Shown here piece after piece: positions 33,555 to 42,684 of a stretch of 64,000 nt of DNA; position 1 is the stretch's first letter; every line of letters starts with the position of its first letter. Source of the DNA: Amycolatopsis jiangsuensis. Lineage in GTDB: Bacteria; Actinomycetota; Actinomycetes; Mycobacteriales; Pseudonocardiaceae. The notes below the pieces were generated by a model. That model did not search any database. It saw nothing but the letters and a program-made list of their open reading frames with translations, and was not told where the DNA came from. Where the stretch lies: contig NZ_JACHMG010000001.1 of assembly GCF_014204865.1 (NCBI RefSeq), positions 6,040,501 to 6,104,500 of the forward strand, read 5' to 3'. The translations under genes were made by a program, and so were the position numbers.

Positions 33555-34183
33555 TGGAGCTGCTGCCGCGACCCCGTAGGGAGATCACACCGGGGGCGGT
33601 GCACGTCCCGGACTGGCTCGGTCCCGAGGAGCAGCGCGCGCTGGTCGAAGCCTGCCGCGGCTGGCGTGGGTACCGCGCGACCCGGCTGCCCGGCGGCGGC
33701 GTGATGTCCGTGCGCACGGTCTGCCTTGGCTGGCAGTGGCTGCCCTACCGGTACTCGCGCATGCGTGAGGACGGTTCTCCGGTGCAGCCGTTCCCCGGCT
33801 GGCTCGCCGACCTCGGCCGCCGCGCGTTCGCGGACGCCTACGGCAGTCCCGCGCAGAGCTACCGTCCCGACGTCGCGCTCGTGAACTACTACGACGCCAC
33901 GGCGAAGATGGGCATGCACCAAGACAAGGACGAGCTCTCCGCGGAGCCGGTGGTGTCGCTGAGCCTCGGCGACACCTGCGTGTTCCGCTTCGGCAATACC
34001 GAGCACCGCAACCGCCCGTACACCGATGTCGAACTGCGGTCCGGCGATCTGTTCGTGTTCGGCGGGCCGGCCCGGTGGGCCTTCCACGGGGTGCCGAAGA
34101 CCTTGCCCGGTACGGCGGAGCCCGATCTCGGCCTGACCGGACGGCTCAACCTCACCCTGCGCGTGTCCGGTCTCGAAGGGTGA
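33554..34183 (+). CDS. alkB: AlkB-like alkylated-DNA dioxygenase
   Basis: 209 residues from GTG 33554. LVNYYDATAKMGMHQDKDEL contains the iron-binding HxD (H-Q-D, about residue 118). The distal ligands are in ARWAFHGVPK (His) and GRLNLTLRV (Arg for 2-oxoglutarate). VVSLSLGDTCVFRFG is the central strand pair. It removes methyl groups from N1-methyladenine or N3-methylcytosine with Fe(II), oxygen and 2-oxoglutarate. No Shine-Dalgarno; a leaderless start behind the 14-bp array is likely. Its last 32 bases overlap the convergent pxpC gene. Confidence 0.9.
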   Translation: MELLPRPRREITPGAVHVPDWLGPEEQRALVEACRGWRGYRATRLPGGGVMSVRTVCLGWQWLPYRYSRMREDGSPVQPFPGWLADLGRRAFADAYGSPAQSYRPDVALVNYYDATAKMGMHQDKDELSAEPVVSLSLGDTCVFRFGNTEHRNRPYTDVELRSGDLFVFGGPARWAFHGVPKTLPGTAEPDLGLTGRLNLTLRVSGLEG

Positions 34184-35027
34184 ACCGCACCCGCTGGCCG
34201 GGGCGCAGCTGCGCGGCGACGTCCAGGTCCGCTTCGGCGACCACGGCGGCCACCGGGTAGCCGCCGGTCACCGGGTGATCGGCCAGGAACAGGATCGGCA
34301 CCCCGGACGGCGGCACCTGCAGCGCGCCCGGTCTCGCGGCTTCCGGCGGTAGTTCGCCGGTGCGGGCACGGGTCAGTGCCGGACCGGTGAAGCGCACCCC
34401 GACGCGGTCGAGTTCGCTGGTCACGGTGTAGCCGCCACCGGTCAATGTGGACAGTGCGGAGCCGGTGAACCACTCCAGCCGGGGCCCGGGACGCAGGCGC
34501 AGCACCGGTTCCGCGAACGCTTGGCGCTGGGGCGCGAGGTCGGTCGCCGGCCAGCCGGCCACGCGCCGGCCGACCGGCAGGGTCATCCCGGCGACGAGTG
34601 GCGGCGGACCCAGCCTGCCCAGCGTGTCGGTGGCCCGCGCGCCGAGTACCGGCTCCACGTCGAAACCGCCGCGCACGGCGACGTAGCTGCGCAGGCCCTG
34701 TTGCGCCATTCCCAGCTCGAGTTCGTCGCCGGGGCGCAGCACGATCGGCGCGTGCGTCGCCATCGCCCGGCCGCCGGCGCGGACCGGGACCGCGGCACCG
34801 GTGATCGCGACGGTCGCGTGTTCCGACGTCCGCATCCGCAGCCCGCCGAGCGTCACTTCGAGCGCGGCATGCGTCTCCGGGTTCCCGACGAGCCGGTTCG
34901 CGAGTTTCAGCGCGCCACGGTCGGCCGCGCCGGACCGGCCGACGCCGACCGCCGCGTACCCACTGCGCCCGAGATCCTGCACGGTCGCGAACGGCCCGGG
35001 GGCGAGGACTTCCACCTTGCCCGTCAT
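34152..35027 (-). CDS. pxpC: 5-oxoprolinase subunit C (biotin-dependent carboxyltransferase-like)
   Basis: 291 residues, KipA/AHS2 fold. DLGRSGYAAVGVGRSGAAD is the conserved N-terminal motif, and EWFTGSALSTLTGGGYTV and GVPILFLADHPVTGGYPVAA follow the family. With PxpA and PxpB it forms the ATP-dependent prokaryotic 5-oxoprolinase that opens L-5-oxoproline to glutamate. ATG 35027 overlaps the pxpB stop (ATGA). The C-terminus overlaps the convergent alkB gene by 32 bases, the largest tail overlap in the window. Confidence 0.93.
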   Translation of the reverse strand: MTGKVEVLAPGPFATVQDLGRSGYAAVGVGRSGAADRGALKLANRLVGNPETHAALEVTLGGLRMRTSEHATVAITGAAVPVRAGGRAMATHAPIVLRPGDELELGMAQQGLRSYVAVRGGFDVEPVLGARATDTLGRLGPPPLVAGMTLPVGRRVAGWPATDLAPQRQAFAEPVLRLRPGPRLEWFTGSALSTLTGGGYTVTSELDRVGVRFTGPALTRARTGELPPEAARPGALQVPPSGVPILFLADHPVTGGYPVAAVVAEADLDVAAQLRPGQRVRFTLRDRTRAG

Positions 35028-35629
35028 CCGAGCACCTCGAACCGGACCCGGGTGCCCGGGGCGAGCAGGTTCGGCCGCGGCCGGTCGACGTCCCACACCG
35101 GGGCGTCGGTGTGCCCGAGCAGGTGCCAGCCGCCCGGCGACGGGTGCGGGTAGACCGCCGTGTACTCCCCGGCGACTGCCACCGCCCCGGCCGGCACGCG
35201 CGTGCGCGGCGTGCTCCGGCGAGGCAGGTGCAGAGCCGGATCGAGGCCGGTCAGATACGCGAACCCCGGCGCGAAGCCGCAGAACGCCGCGACGTAGGTG
35301 GTCGAGGAGTGCCGACGTACGACCTCGTCCACGTCCAGGCCGCTGGCTTCCGCGACCTCGGCCAGGTCGGCGCCGTCGTAGCGCACCGGCAAGGTGACCT
35401 CGTCCGCTTCGCCGACCGGCCGTTCCACTATGGACAGATCAGTCAGCGCGCGGCTGATGGTGGCCACGTCGGTGCGCGCAGGATCGAACTGCACCAGCAG
35501 CGTGCGCGCGGCCGGGACGAGCTCCACCAAACCGGCAGGGGGATCGGCTTCACACGCTGCTTGCAGGCCGAGCACGTCGTCGACCTCCACCAGCACTGCC
35601 GAGTCGCCGTACCGCAGAACCGTGGTCAC
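35024..35629 (-). CDS. pxpB: 5-oxoprolinase subunit B (KipI/AHS1 family)
   Basis: 201 residues from GTG 35629. Family motifs are VAAFCGFAPGFAYLTGLDP (about residues 113-131) and ATP-side PHPSPGGWHLLGHTD. TLPVRYDGADLAEVAEASGL is the typical mid-protein strand-helix. It acts as a complex with PxpC. Both ends overlap their neighbours by stop-start GTGA/ATGA, so stoichiometric synthesis with PxpA and PxpC is expected. Confidence 0.93.
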   Translation of the reverse strand: MTTVLRYGDSAVLVEVDDVLGLQAACEADPPAGLVELVPAARTLLVQFDPARTDVATISRALTDLSIVERPVGEADEVTLPVRYDGADLAEVAEASGLDVDEVVRRHSSTTYVAAFCGFAPGFAYLTGLDPALHLPRRSTPRTRVPAGAVAVAGEYTAVYPHPSPGGWHLLGHTDAPVWDVDRPRPNLLAPGTRVRFEVLG

Positions 35630-36375
35630 ACGAATGCCCTCAGCGAAACTCCGGCTTCGGTGAGCGAAGCACGGATCTGCTGCGCCAGCTCGACAGCACC
35701 CGGCGTATCCCCGTGTACGCACAGGGAATCCGCGCGAAGCGTGAGCTGGCCGCCTTCGGCGTCCGTGATGTCACCGCTGGTCGCCATGGTGAGCGCGCGC
35801 GCCGCCACCTCCGACGCGTCGTGCAGCACCGCGCCCGGCTTCTTTCGCGACACCAGCCGTCCTTCGGGCGTGTACGCACGGTCAGCGAACGCTTCAGCGT
35901 ACGTCGGCACGCCGGCTGCCTTTGCTGCGTGGAGCATCGCGGAATCTGGCGGGCACAGCAGGCCCAACTCGTCGTGGTAGCGACGTACGCCTTCGACAAG
36001 CGCCGCAGCCAGCTCCTCCTCGACCGCTGCGGTGTTGTACAGCGCACCGTGCGCCTTCACGTAGCGCACGCGGCTGCCTGCTGCACGCGCGAAGCCGTCG
36101 AGCGCGCCGATTTGGTACAGCACTTCGTCGGCGAGGTCTTCGGGGGCGATGTCGAGCGCGCGCCTGCCGAAGCCGGCGAGATCGCGGTAGCCGACGTGCG
36201 CGCCGATCGCGACTCCGCGCTCCGCCGCGCGGTCGCACACCCGGCGCATCACGCGCGCTTCTCCGGCGTGAAAGCCGCAGGCGACGTTCGCGCTGGTCAC
36301 GATGTCGAGCATCGCGTCGTCGTCGCCCATCTTCCAGGCCCCGAAGCCCTCGCCGAGGTCGCTGTTGAGATCCAT
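35626..36375 (-). CDS. pxpA: 5-oxoprolinase subunit A (LamB/YcsF family)
   Basis: 249 residues. It begins MDLNSDLGEGFGAWKMGDD, the invariant start of the family, followed by TSANVACGFHAGE, GAHVGYRDLAGFGRR and YVKAHGALYNTAA. These His/Asp-rich blocks form the active-site surface of the TIM-barrel-like subunit. ATG 36375 lies one base after the stop of the D-glutamate-cyclase-like gene. It is the catalytic partner of PxpB/PxpC. Confidence 0.95.
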   Translation of the reverse strand: MDLNSDLGEGFGAWKMGDDDAMLDIVTSANVACGFHAGEARVMRRVCDRAAERGVAIGAHVGYRDLAGFGRRALDIAPEDLADEVLYQIGALDGFARAAGSRVRYVKAHGALYNTAAVEEELAAALVEGVRRYHDELGLLCPPDSAMLHAAKAAGVPTYAEAFADRAYTPEGRLVSRKKPGAVLHDASEVAARALTMATSGDITDAEGGQLTLRADSLCVHGDTPGAVELAQQIRASLTEAGVSLRAFV

Positions 36376-36376
36376 G

Positions 36377-37216
36377 TCAGTCCACCCGGTAATCGCGGTC
36401 CTGCTTGTCGGTCAAGAACATGTACCCCGGGGCGTGCGTGACGGCGAACGGGGGCCGCGACGCCATCAGCGCGGCCTGCGGGGTGACGCCGCACGCCCAG
36501 AACACCGGCACGTCACCCGGTTCGGCCGCCACCGGATCGCCGAAGTCCGGGCTGGCCAGGTCGGCGATACCCAGCTCCGCGGGATCGCCGACGTGCACCG
36601 GCGCACCGTGCACCTCGGGCATCGCGGCGCTGATCCGCACGGCGTCGGCGACCCGGTCGGCCGGGACGTAGCGCATCGACACCACCATCGGCCCGTACAG
36701 CCGACCGGCCGGTTCGCACTGGATGTCCGTCACGTACATGGAAACGTTGCGGCCCTGCAGTACGTGCCGCAGCGGGATGCCGGCGGCCCGCAGCCCGGTC
36801 TCGAAGGTGAAGCTGCAGCCGATCGAGAACGCCACCATGTCGCTGCGCCACACCCCGGTCGCGTCGGTGACCTCGCCGGTCAACGCGCCGTTGTGCCACA
36901 CGCGGTAACGCGGCAGATCGGTGCGCAGGTCCGCGCCGGGCGCGAGCCGGGTGGCCGGGTCACCGGGCGCACTCACGTCGAGCACCGGGCAGGGCTGCGG
37001 GTTGAGCCGGCAGAACTCGCGTACGTCCTCGGCCCAGTCCTGCGGGACGGCGATCAGGTTGGTCTGCGTGTAACCGTCCGCCCAGCCGGTGGTCGGCGAC
37101 TCGGTCCCCGCCCGGAACAGCGCCCGCGCCTGCGCCGGCCGGAACTCCGCAGGATTCCTCGTGAGTGGCGGCTCCGGTCCCGGCCAACGCTGCCACTCAC
37201 GAGCGGACCTGGTCAC
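36377..37216 (-). CDS. DUF1445 / putative D-glutamate cyclase-like hydro-lyase
   Basis: 279 residues from GTG 37216. The typical opening [20 protein letters not shown] and later [26 protein letters not shown] and [18 protein letters not shown] match the YcsI family (PF07286). The related domain occurs in mammalian D-glutamate cyclase, which makes 5-oxo-D-proline. That suggests a feed into the adjacent 5-oxoprolinase, but Pxp acts on the L-form, so the link is unproven. The start overlaps the MFS stop (GTGA). A 10-bp hairpin (37160-37201) lies in its first codons. Confidence 0.85.
   Translation of the reverse strand: MTRSAREWQRWPGPEPPLTRNPAEFRPAQARALFRAGTESPTTGWADGYTQTNLIAVPQDWAEDVREFCRLNPQPCPVLDVSAPGDPATRLAPGADLRTDLPRYRVWHNGALTGEVTDATGVWRSDMVAFSIGCSFTFETGLRAAGIPLRHVLQGRNVSMYVTDIQCEPAGRLYGPMVVSMRYVPADRVADAVRISAAMPEVHGAPVHVGDPAELGIADLASPDFGDPVAAEPGDVPVFWACGVTPQAALMASRPPFAVTHAPGYMFLTDKQDRDYRVD
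37160..37201 (-). promoter_or_regulatory. Hairpin within the first codons of the DUF1445 gene
   Basis: CGTGAGTGGC (37160-37169) and GCCACTCACG (37192-37201) are perfect 10-bp arms around 22 bases, 15 bases after the start. In the mRNA it could slow initiation or polarity between the transporter and enzyme genes. Chance is possible. Confidence 0.3.
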
Positions 37217-38478
37217 GACGCCACTCCCGTCAGTTCCCGGCCGCGGGTCTCGGGCAGGCCGAGCAACGCCAGCGCGGCGATCGCGTATCCGACCGCGCCG
37301 AGCGCGATCGCGCCGCCCGCGCCGAGGAAGCCGACCACCGCGGGGAACGCGGCGCCGACCGCGCGGCCGAAGTTGTAGGTGAAACCCTGCCCGGTGGTGC
37401 GCAACTCGGTCGGGTACAGCTCGGCGAGGTAGGCGCCGAAGCCACTGAAGATCGCCGAAGTGCAGAAGCCGATCGGGAAGCTGATCACCAGCATGAGCCC
37501 GTTCGCGCCGTAGGGCAGCTGCACGAACAGCACGATCAGGATCGCCGAAAGCACCGAGAAGAGCAGGAACGTTTTCTTGCGGCCGAGCAGGTCGGCGAGA
37601 TAGCCGCCGCAGACGTAGCCGATGAAGGCGCCCGGGATCAGCAGCGCGAAATAGCCGCCGGTGTTGACCACGGACAGGCCACGGCTGACCTTCAGGTAGT
37701 TCGGCATCCAGGTGAACAGCGTGTAGTAGCCGCCCTGTACGCCGGTCGCGAGCAGCGCCGCGAACACCGTGGTGCGCAAAAGTTCCGGCCGGAAGATGCC
37801 GGCGAGGGAACCACGGCTCTTCGTCTTCGCGCGCCGCGCCGTCACTTCCGGCGCGTCCTCGACGCTGCGCCGTACCCACAGCACGAGCAACGCGGGGACC
37901 ACGCCCACCCAGAACAGCACTCGCCACGCGACGTCGGCATCGAGCACGCTGAACAGCACGGTGTACACGATCACCAGCAGGCCCCAGCCCACCGCCCACG
38001 CGCTCTGCACGAAGGCGACGGTGCGACCGCGGTAGCGGGCCGCGCAGTACTCGGCCACCAGCGCCGCGCCGACCGCCCACTCGCCGCCGAAGCCGAGCCC
38101 CTGCAGCCCGCGGAAGACGAGCAGCGTCTCGAAGTTCGGCGCGAATCCGCAGAGCACGGTGAAGACGGTGTACATCGCGATGGTCAGCTGCAGCGTGCGG
38201 ACCCGGCCGATGCGGTCGGCCAGCACGCCGGCGCCGATTCCGCCGATCGCCGACACCACCAGCGTCGTGGTGCTCAGCAGCCCGGCCTCACCCGAGCTGA
38301 TGCCGAAGTACGCGGTGATCGCGGCCAGGCCGAACGGCAGGGTCTGGTAGTCGAAGGAATCGAGGCCGTAGCCGCCGAACGCGCCGAAGAAGGCACGCCG
38401 GCCCTTGGCGCCGAGGGAGCGGTACCAGGCGAACGGGCGGGCCTCGTTCGCGGTGCCGTCGGTGACGGGGACGTTCAT
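37213..38478 (-). CDS. MFS metabolite:proton symporter of the oxoproline operon
   Basis: 421 residues, 12 transmembrane segments. [20 protein letters not shown] is the family A motif in loop 2-3 and [14 protein letters not shown] its second copy. [21 protein letters not shown] is the sugar-porter/aromatic-acid-symporter signature in TM4. Its place at the head of the pxp operon suggests uptake of 5-oxoproline or a related acid. ATG 38478 has GAGGTG at five bases. The GntR operator lies about 60 bases upstream. Confidence 0.85.
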   Translation of the reverse strand: MNVPVTDGTANEARPFAWYRSLGAKGRRAFFGAFGGYGLDSFDYQTLPFGLAAITAYFGISSGEAGLLSTTTLVVSAIGGIGAGVLADRIGRVRTLQLTIAMYTVFTVLCGFAPNFETLLVFRGLQGLGFGGEWAVGAALVAEYCAARYRGRTVAFVQSAWAVGWGLLVIVYTVLFSVLDADVAWRVLFWVGVVPALLVLWVRRSVEDAPEVTARRAKTKSRGSLAGIFRPELLRTTVFAALLATGVQGGYYTLFTWMPNYLKVSRGLSVVNTGGYFALLIPGAFIGYVCGGYLADLLGRKKTFLLFSVLSAILIVLFVQLPYGANGLMLVISFPIGFCTSAIFSGFGAYLAELYPTELRTTGQGFTYNFGRAVGAAFPAVVGFLGAGGAIALGAVGYAIAALALLGLPETRGRELTGVAS

Positions 38479-38537
38479 GGGGGCACCTCACAGGGGGACA
38501 GCTCATGGTGGCACGAGTCACATGGCGCCTACCGTAC

Positions 38538-38576
38538 GGATCGTTGAACGATCCCACAAGAGTCTCATTGGATCGT
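38538..38576. promoter_or_regulatory. GntR operator: 17-bp palindrome plus half-site
   Basis: GGATCGTT-G-AACGATCC (38538-38554) is a perfect dyad, and GGATCGT recurs at 38570-38576. The sites lie between the divergent pxp operon (starts 38478) and the GntR gene (38604). Confidence 0.65.
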
Positions 38577-38591
38577 CCCTCATTCGTCGGT

Positions 38592-38597
38592 TAGGCT
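38592..38597 (+). promoter_or_regulatory. -10 hexamer of a probable leaderless gntR transcript
   Basis: TAGGCT lies six bases before GTG 38604, with no Shine-Dalgarno. The operator half-site at 38570 would cover the matching -35 position. Confidence 0.5.
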
Positions 38598-38603
38598 CCC
38601 GTC

Positions 38604-39302
38604 GTGGTCACCGAGGACAGCCCGCCGGGCCTGGAAGCCGACCGTGGCCTGCTCAGCCGCACGAGCACCGCGGAGCGGGTCGCCGGGGTGCTCCGCACCC
38701 GCATCGCCGAGGGCTTCTTCCTGCCCGGCGGACGGCTCTCCGAGCAGGACATCGGCAGCGCGCTCGGGGTCTCCCGCAACACGCTGCGTGAGGCTTTCCG
38801 GCTGCTGACCCACGAACGGCTGCTCGTGCACGAGCTGAACCGCGGGGTCTTCGTGCGGATGCCGAGTGTCGAGGACCTTCGTGACATCTACCGGGTGCGC
38901 AGGATCGTGGAATGCGCGGCGGTTCGCGAAGTCACCGCGAAACCGGCCGCGTACGGGCGGATCGCGGCCACGGTGGCGGACGGCGACCGGGCGGTGCGGC
39001 AGGCTCGCTGGCAGGACCTGGGTACCGCGAACATCCGGTTCCACACCGAGCTGGTGGCGCTCGCCGGCAGCGAACGCGTGGCGGAGCTGATGAAGGGACT
39101 CACCGCCGAGCTCCGGCTGGTCTTCCACGTGATGGCCGATCCCCGCCGCTTTCATGAGCGGTATCTGCCGCGTAATCACGAAATCTTGACCGCGCTCGGT
39201 TCGGGCGACGGTATCCGTACCGCGGACCTGCTCAGCACGTATCTCGACGATGCCGAAGCCCAGCTGGTCGAGGCGTATACGGAGCGCGTGCCGCGAAACT
39301 GA
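38604..39302 (+). CDS. GntR family (FCD domain) regulator of the 5-oxoproline operon
   Basis: 232 residues from GTG 38604. The winged helix contains LSEQDIGSALGVSRNTLREA (about residues 46-65), ending with the FVRMPSVEDLRDIYRVRR hinge. The FCD domain holds the metal/ligand residues in ANIRFHTELVALAGSERV and RFHERYLPRNHEIL. Such domains usually bind carboxylic acids; 5-oxoproline or glutamate are natural guesses. It replaces the IclR-type KipR found in the Bacillus cluster. Confidence 0.88.
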   Translation: MVTEDSPPGLEADRGLLSRTSTAERVAGVLRTRIAEGFFLPGGRLSEQDIGSALGVSRNTLREAFRLLTHERLLVHELNRGVFVRMPSVEDLRDIYRVRRIVECAAVREVTAKPAAYGRIAATVADGDRAVRQARWQDLGTANIRFHTELVALAGSERVAELMKGLTAELRLVFHVMADPRRFHERYLPRNHEILTALGSGDGIRTADLLSTYLDDAEAQLVEAYTERVPRN

Positions 39303-39593
39303 CCGGTAGGCAAGGAGTCCGGCGCGGACGGGCAGCGGGACGTGGCCGTTGGGGCGGACTCGCCGCCGGGTCCCTGACGTGCGAGGCAGGCCGCGGCTAC
39401 GGTCGGTTTCAGCCGCGCGGGAGCGTCGCCTGGCCCCGGGACCCCCAGCCGGGGCGTGCGACGGGGAGCCGGACCGGGAAGGGCCGCCCCCTGAACCGGT
39501 CCGGCGGCGCGCGGTGTGGGAGATGGTGAAGAGGGTGGAAAGCGGCGGGCCGTGGTCCCCGGGGGGAGATGACGGCCCGCCGTTCCTTTTCGA
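39303..39593. other. Convergent intergenic region with two hairpins
   Basis: No gene is visible. GCCGGACCGG (39468-39477) pairs with 39496-39505, and CGGCGGGCCGT (39543-39553) pairs with 39572-39582. The second lies 12 bases after the GH30 stop and should terminate that gene; the first could serve the gntR gene. Plus-strand T-rich CCTTTT follows the second hairpin. Confidence 0.6.
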
Positions 39594-41111
39594 TCAGCTT
39601 GCGCCGCGCCGGATTCCGCTCACGGCGTGGGCGTTTCCGCCGGACGGCGCGGCCTGTGCGCCGCTCCAGGTGAACGTCGCCGAGGTGTGCCCGGGCAGCT
39701 GGTAGGTGAACGACTGCCCGCCCCAATCGACCCGCACGTTCTGGGCACTGGTGCTGGAGTTGTAGGCGACGAGCGCCTTGCTCGCGTCCGGGTTCTTCCA
39801 CGCGACGTTGCGCACGGTCGGGTTGTCGTCGGACGCGATCCGCACCGCACCGGGTTTCACGAACTTCGTCAGGTGACCCATGGTGTAGTACTCGACGGTG
39901 TAGTCGACCTGCCCGCTGCGCGAGTCTCCGTTGTGGACGGTGATGAGCCCGGTGCAGGTGCCGCAGCCGCCGTTGTGCGGTCCCATGTTCTGGTCCACCG
40001 CGAGGCTCCACTTGGTGACCGAACGGCTCCAGTTGCGGGTGTAGTCGATGAGGTTGTTCATGTCCTCGGCCTGCTGGTCGCCGATCCAGGTGCCGCCGGA
40101 GTGCTCGGTCGAGTACGCGTTGACGTCCGGATACCGCTCGTGCACGGTGCTCTGCTCACCGACGTCGCCGCCGTACCCGTGCCACGCCATCCCGCCGAAG
40201 TTCGGGTCGGTGCGGATGGCCGCGTCGTCCATGCTGGGTGCGGCGTACGAGTCGTACTGGTCCCAGTTCCAGTCCAGCGCGAGGACCTTGGTGGACAGTC
40301 CGGCGTCGTGGAGCGCGGGCAGCAGGTCGTTCTTGGTGAAGTACGCCAGCCCGGAGCCGTTCCAGTTGGTCGAGGGGTAGCCGTCGCAGCAGGTGGGTTC
40401 GTTCTGCACCGAGACGTAGTCGATCGGCACGCCCGCGTCCCGGTAACCCTGGAGGTACTTGACGAAGTACTGGGCGTAGGCGCCGTAGTACTGCGATTCG
40501 ACCCAGCCCAGGTTGTAACTGTCGTTGTCCTTCATCCACGGCGGCGCGCTCCACGGCGACGCCATCACTTTCAGCTGTGGGTTGAGTTCCTTGGCCTGCT
40601 TGGTCAACGGGAGGACGTCGGCCTCGTCGTGGGCGAGCGAGAAGTGCTCGAGGTCCGGATCGGTCTGCCCGGCGGGCAGGTCGTCGAAGGTGTAGCTCTC
40701 GCGGGCGAGATCGGACGCGCCGATCGGATTGCGCAGCCAGCTCAACCCGATCCCGTCGTCGGGGTCGAACAGCTTGCGCAGCACCGAATTCCGGGTGTCC
40801 GCGGTGAGCGCGCCGGAAGAGTTCATCAGCCAAGCGGCGGTGTCGGTGAAGGACGCGCCGCCACCCTCGAACTGTTGGTAGGTGGTGTTTTCGTCGACGG
40901 TGATGGTCTGGTCACCGTCGCCGGTTCCGGCGGAGAACGAGACGGGCGCCTGCTGCTCCAGGCCGCGGGTCACGGTGCGGCCGCCCGAATCGCCGGTGGT
41001 GGTGAGCCAGACGTTGACCGTCTCGCCCGCGGCTTGCGCGGCGGGTACGGCGATGGCCGAAACCGTGAGCACGGCCGCGCCCAGTAGCGGGAAGAACCGT
41101 CGTTTCCTCAT
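39594..41111 (-). CDS. Secreted GH30 glycoside hydrolase
   Basis: 505 residues. RKRRFFPLLGAAVLTVSAIA and VPAAQAA form a signal peptide. The TIM barrel of GH30 follows: FEGGGASFTDTAAWLM, WLRNPIGASDLA, MASPWSAPPWMK, YVSVQNEPTCCDG (acid/base Glu) and YSTEHSGG (nucleophile Glu). A C-terminal beta-sandwich closes it (KALVAYNSSTSAQNVRV). GH30 enzymes include glucosylceramidases, beta-1,6-glucanases and xylanases; the subfamily is not decided here. ATG 41111 is chosen because the signal peptide starts there. A ROK-type repressor lies just upstream. Confidence 0.9.
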   Translation of the reverse strand: MRKRRFFPLLGAAVLTVSAIAVPAAQAAGETVNVWLTTTGDSGGRTVTRGLEQQAPVSFSAGTGDGDQTITVDENTTYQQFEGGGASFTDTAAWLMNSSGALTADTRNSVLRKLFDPDDGIGLSWLRNPIGASDLARESYTFDDLPAGQTDPDLEHFSLAHDEADVLPLTKQAKELNPQLKVMASPWSAPPWMKDNDSYNLGWVESQYYGAYAQYFVKYLQGYRDAGVPIDYVSVQNEPTCCDGYPSTNWNGSGLAYFTKNDLLPALHDAGLSTKVLALDWNWDQYDSYAAPSMDDAAIRTDPNFGGMAWHGYGGDVGEQSTVHERYPDVNAYSTEHSGGTWIGDQQAEDMNNLIDYTRNWSRSVTKWSLAVDQNMGPHNGGCGTCTGLITVHNGDSRSGQVDYTVEYYTMGHLTKFVKPGAVRIASDDNPTVRNVAWKNPDASKALVAYNSSTSAQNVRVDWGGQSFTYQLPGHTSATFTWSGAQAAPSGGNAHAVSGIRRGAS

Positions 41112-41269
41112 GCGTGCACCGTCCGATTCTGGCGGGAGGGCTCGATCGGGACGCTTTGTTGTGCGGCGCAACAAAGTAAGGAGCAGTATGCATCGCCGCT
41201 CCGCGTGCGGCAATGCTCTGCGGTGATGAATTTTTCTGACTTGAATTAAGGCTGGTAGTCACCCACGGG

Positions 41270-42511
41270 TCAGCCGACCCCGGCCCCCGACGCGAGCGCG
41301 TCGCCCTTCACCGGAGGTCGTGGATCCGCGCCCTGCTCCAGCAACGCGGCGACCGGCAGCGTCGCCGCGCCGGTGGCGACGGCGTCGAGGCCCAGCCGGG
41401 CCAGCTCGATGGAGGTCCGGCCGAACGGGTGGCGCAGCGCGTGCGCACCGGCGGTCTCGCGGATCAGCGGCAGCAGCCGTTCGCCGAGCGCCAGCCCGGC
41501 CCAGCCGCCGACCACGATCCGCTCCGGGTTGAACAGGTTGATCAGGTTCGCGATCCCGGCACCCAGATAGCCGGCCGTCTCCTCCAGCACGCGCTGTGCC
41601 GTCTTCGACTTCTCGGCCGCCGACAGCAGCGCGGCGAACTGCTCTTGCTCCGAATCCCCTGGCGCCGCCTTTCCGCGCGCGCGGCGGTAACGGGCCAGCA
41701 CGGCCTCCGCGCCGAGGTAGGCCTCCAGACAGCCGCGCGAACCGCACCGGCAGGCCGCCCCGCCGTAGACGATGGTGGTGTGCCCCCATTCGCCGGCGCT
41801 GCTGGTGGAACCGCGGTAGGTGACGCCGTCGGCGATCACCGCGGCCCCGACCCCCGAGCCGACCAGCACGATCACCGCGTGCCGCGCGCCGCGCCCTGCG
41901 CCGAACCACATCTCGGCCTGGCCCTGGGTTTTCGCGCCGTTGTCCACGAACAGCGGCAGCGTCACCCCGGCCGCCCGCAGCTCCGCGGTGAGCGCCACCG
42001 ACTCCCATCCGATGGTCGGCGCGTGCACCAGCACCTGCTCGCCGTGCTCGACCGCGCCCGGTACTCCGACGCCCACGCCCAGCACGGTGTCCGCGCCGGC
42101 GCAGGCCAGCACCTCGTTCAGCCCGGACACCACCGCTTCGACGACCGCGCGCGGTTCGGTGCGGGCCGGCGACAGCTCGTGTTCGACCGTGGCCAGCGGA
42201 CGCATCGCGAGGTCGAACAGTTCGACACGCACGCCGGTTTCACCGATGTCGACCCCGGCCACCTGCCCGTACCCCGGATCCACCCGCAGCAGCACCCGCG
42301 GCCGCCCCCCGTCGGACTCGACCAGCCCGGCCTCGGTGATGAGCCGCTCCTGCGCGAGTTCCCCGGTGACGTTGCTGACCGTGGCGGCGGACAGGCCGGT
42401 GAGCCCGCTGAGCTCGTGCCGCGACAGCGGTCCGTCGAAGTACAGTTTCGACAGCAGCAGGGACCGGTTGTGCCGCCGCAGATCGCGGACGGTGGTGCGC
42501 TTGCTCGCCAT
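41270..42511 (-). CDS. ROK family transcriptional repressor (NagC/XylR type)
   Basis: 413 residues from ATG 42511. The N-terminal winged helix reads LSRHELSGLTGLSAATVSNV (about residues 28-47). The ROK kinase-like domain holds VAGVDIGETGVRVELF, GVGVGVPGAVEH, and the zinc motif CRCGSRGCLEAYLG. Such proteins bind a sugar and release DNA. Lying 158 bases upstream of GH30 on the same strand, it probably controls that gene and itself. The DNA target is not evident. Confidence 0.88.
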   Translation of the reverse strand: MASKRTTVRDLRRHNRSLLLSKLYFDGPLSRHELSGLTGLSAATVSNVTGELAQERLITEAGLVESDGGRPRVLLRVDPGYGQVAGVDIGETGVRVELFDLAMRPLATVEHELSPARTEPRAVVEAVVSGLNEVLACAGADTVLGVGVGVPGAVEHGEQVLVHAPTIGWESVALTAELRAAGVTLPLFVDNGAKTQGQAEMWFGAGRGARHAVIVLVGSGVGAAVIADGVTYRGSTSSAGEWGHTTIVYGGAACRCGSRGCLEAYLGAEAVLARYRRARGKAAPGDSEQEQFAALLSAAEKSKTAQRVLEETAGYLGAGIANLINLFNPERIVVGGWAGLALGERLLPLIRETAGAHALRHPFGRTSIELARLGLDAVATGAATLPVAALLEQGADPRPPVKGDALASGAGVG

Positions 42512-42684
42512 GTGCCACCCATCCGGCCCGGAACTTCCCGCACCAGAATGCCTGATCGCGTAAGTTCCGGCCATATATCAACTGGTGAACTAAGGCTACG
42601 TCGCACCGGTCGAGGCGGTGGGCACCGGGCTTCCCGGCGAACGCCCATCACAGTCCATAGTAGACGGTCGGGTGGAGAGCTCCG

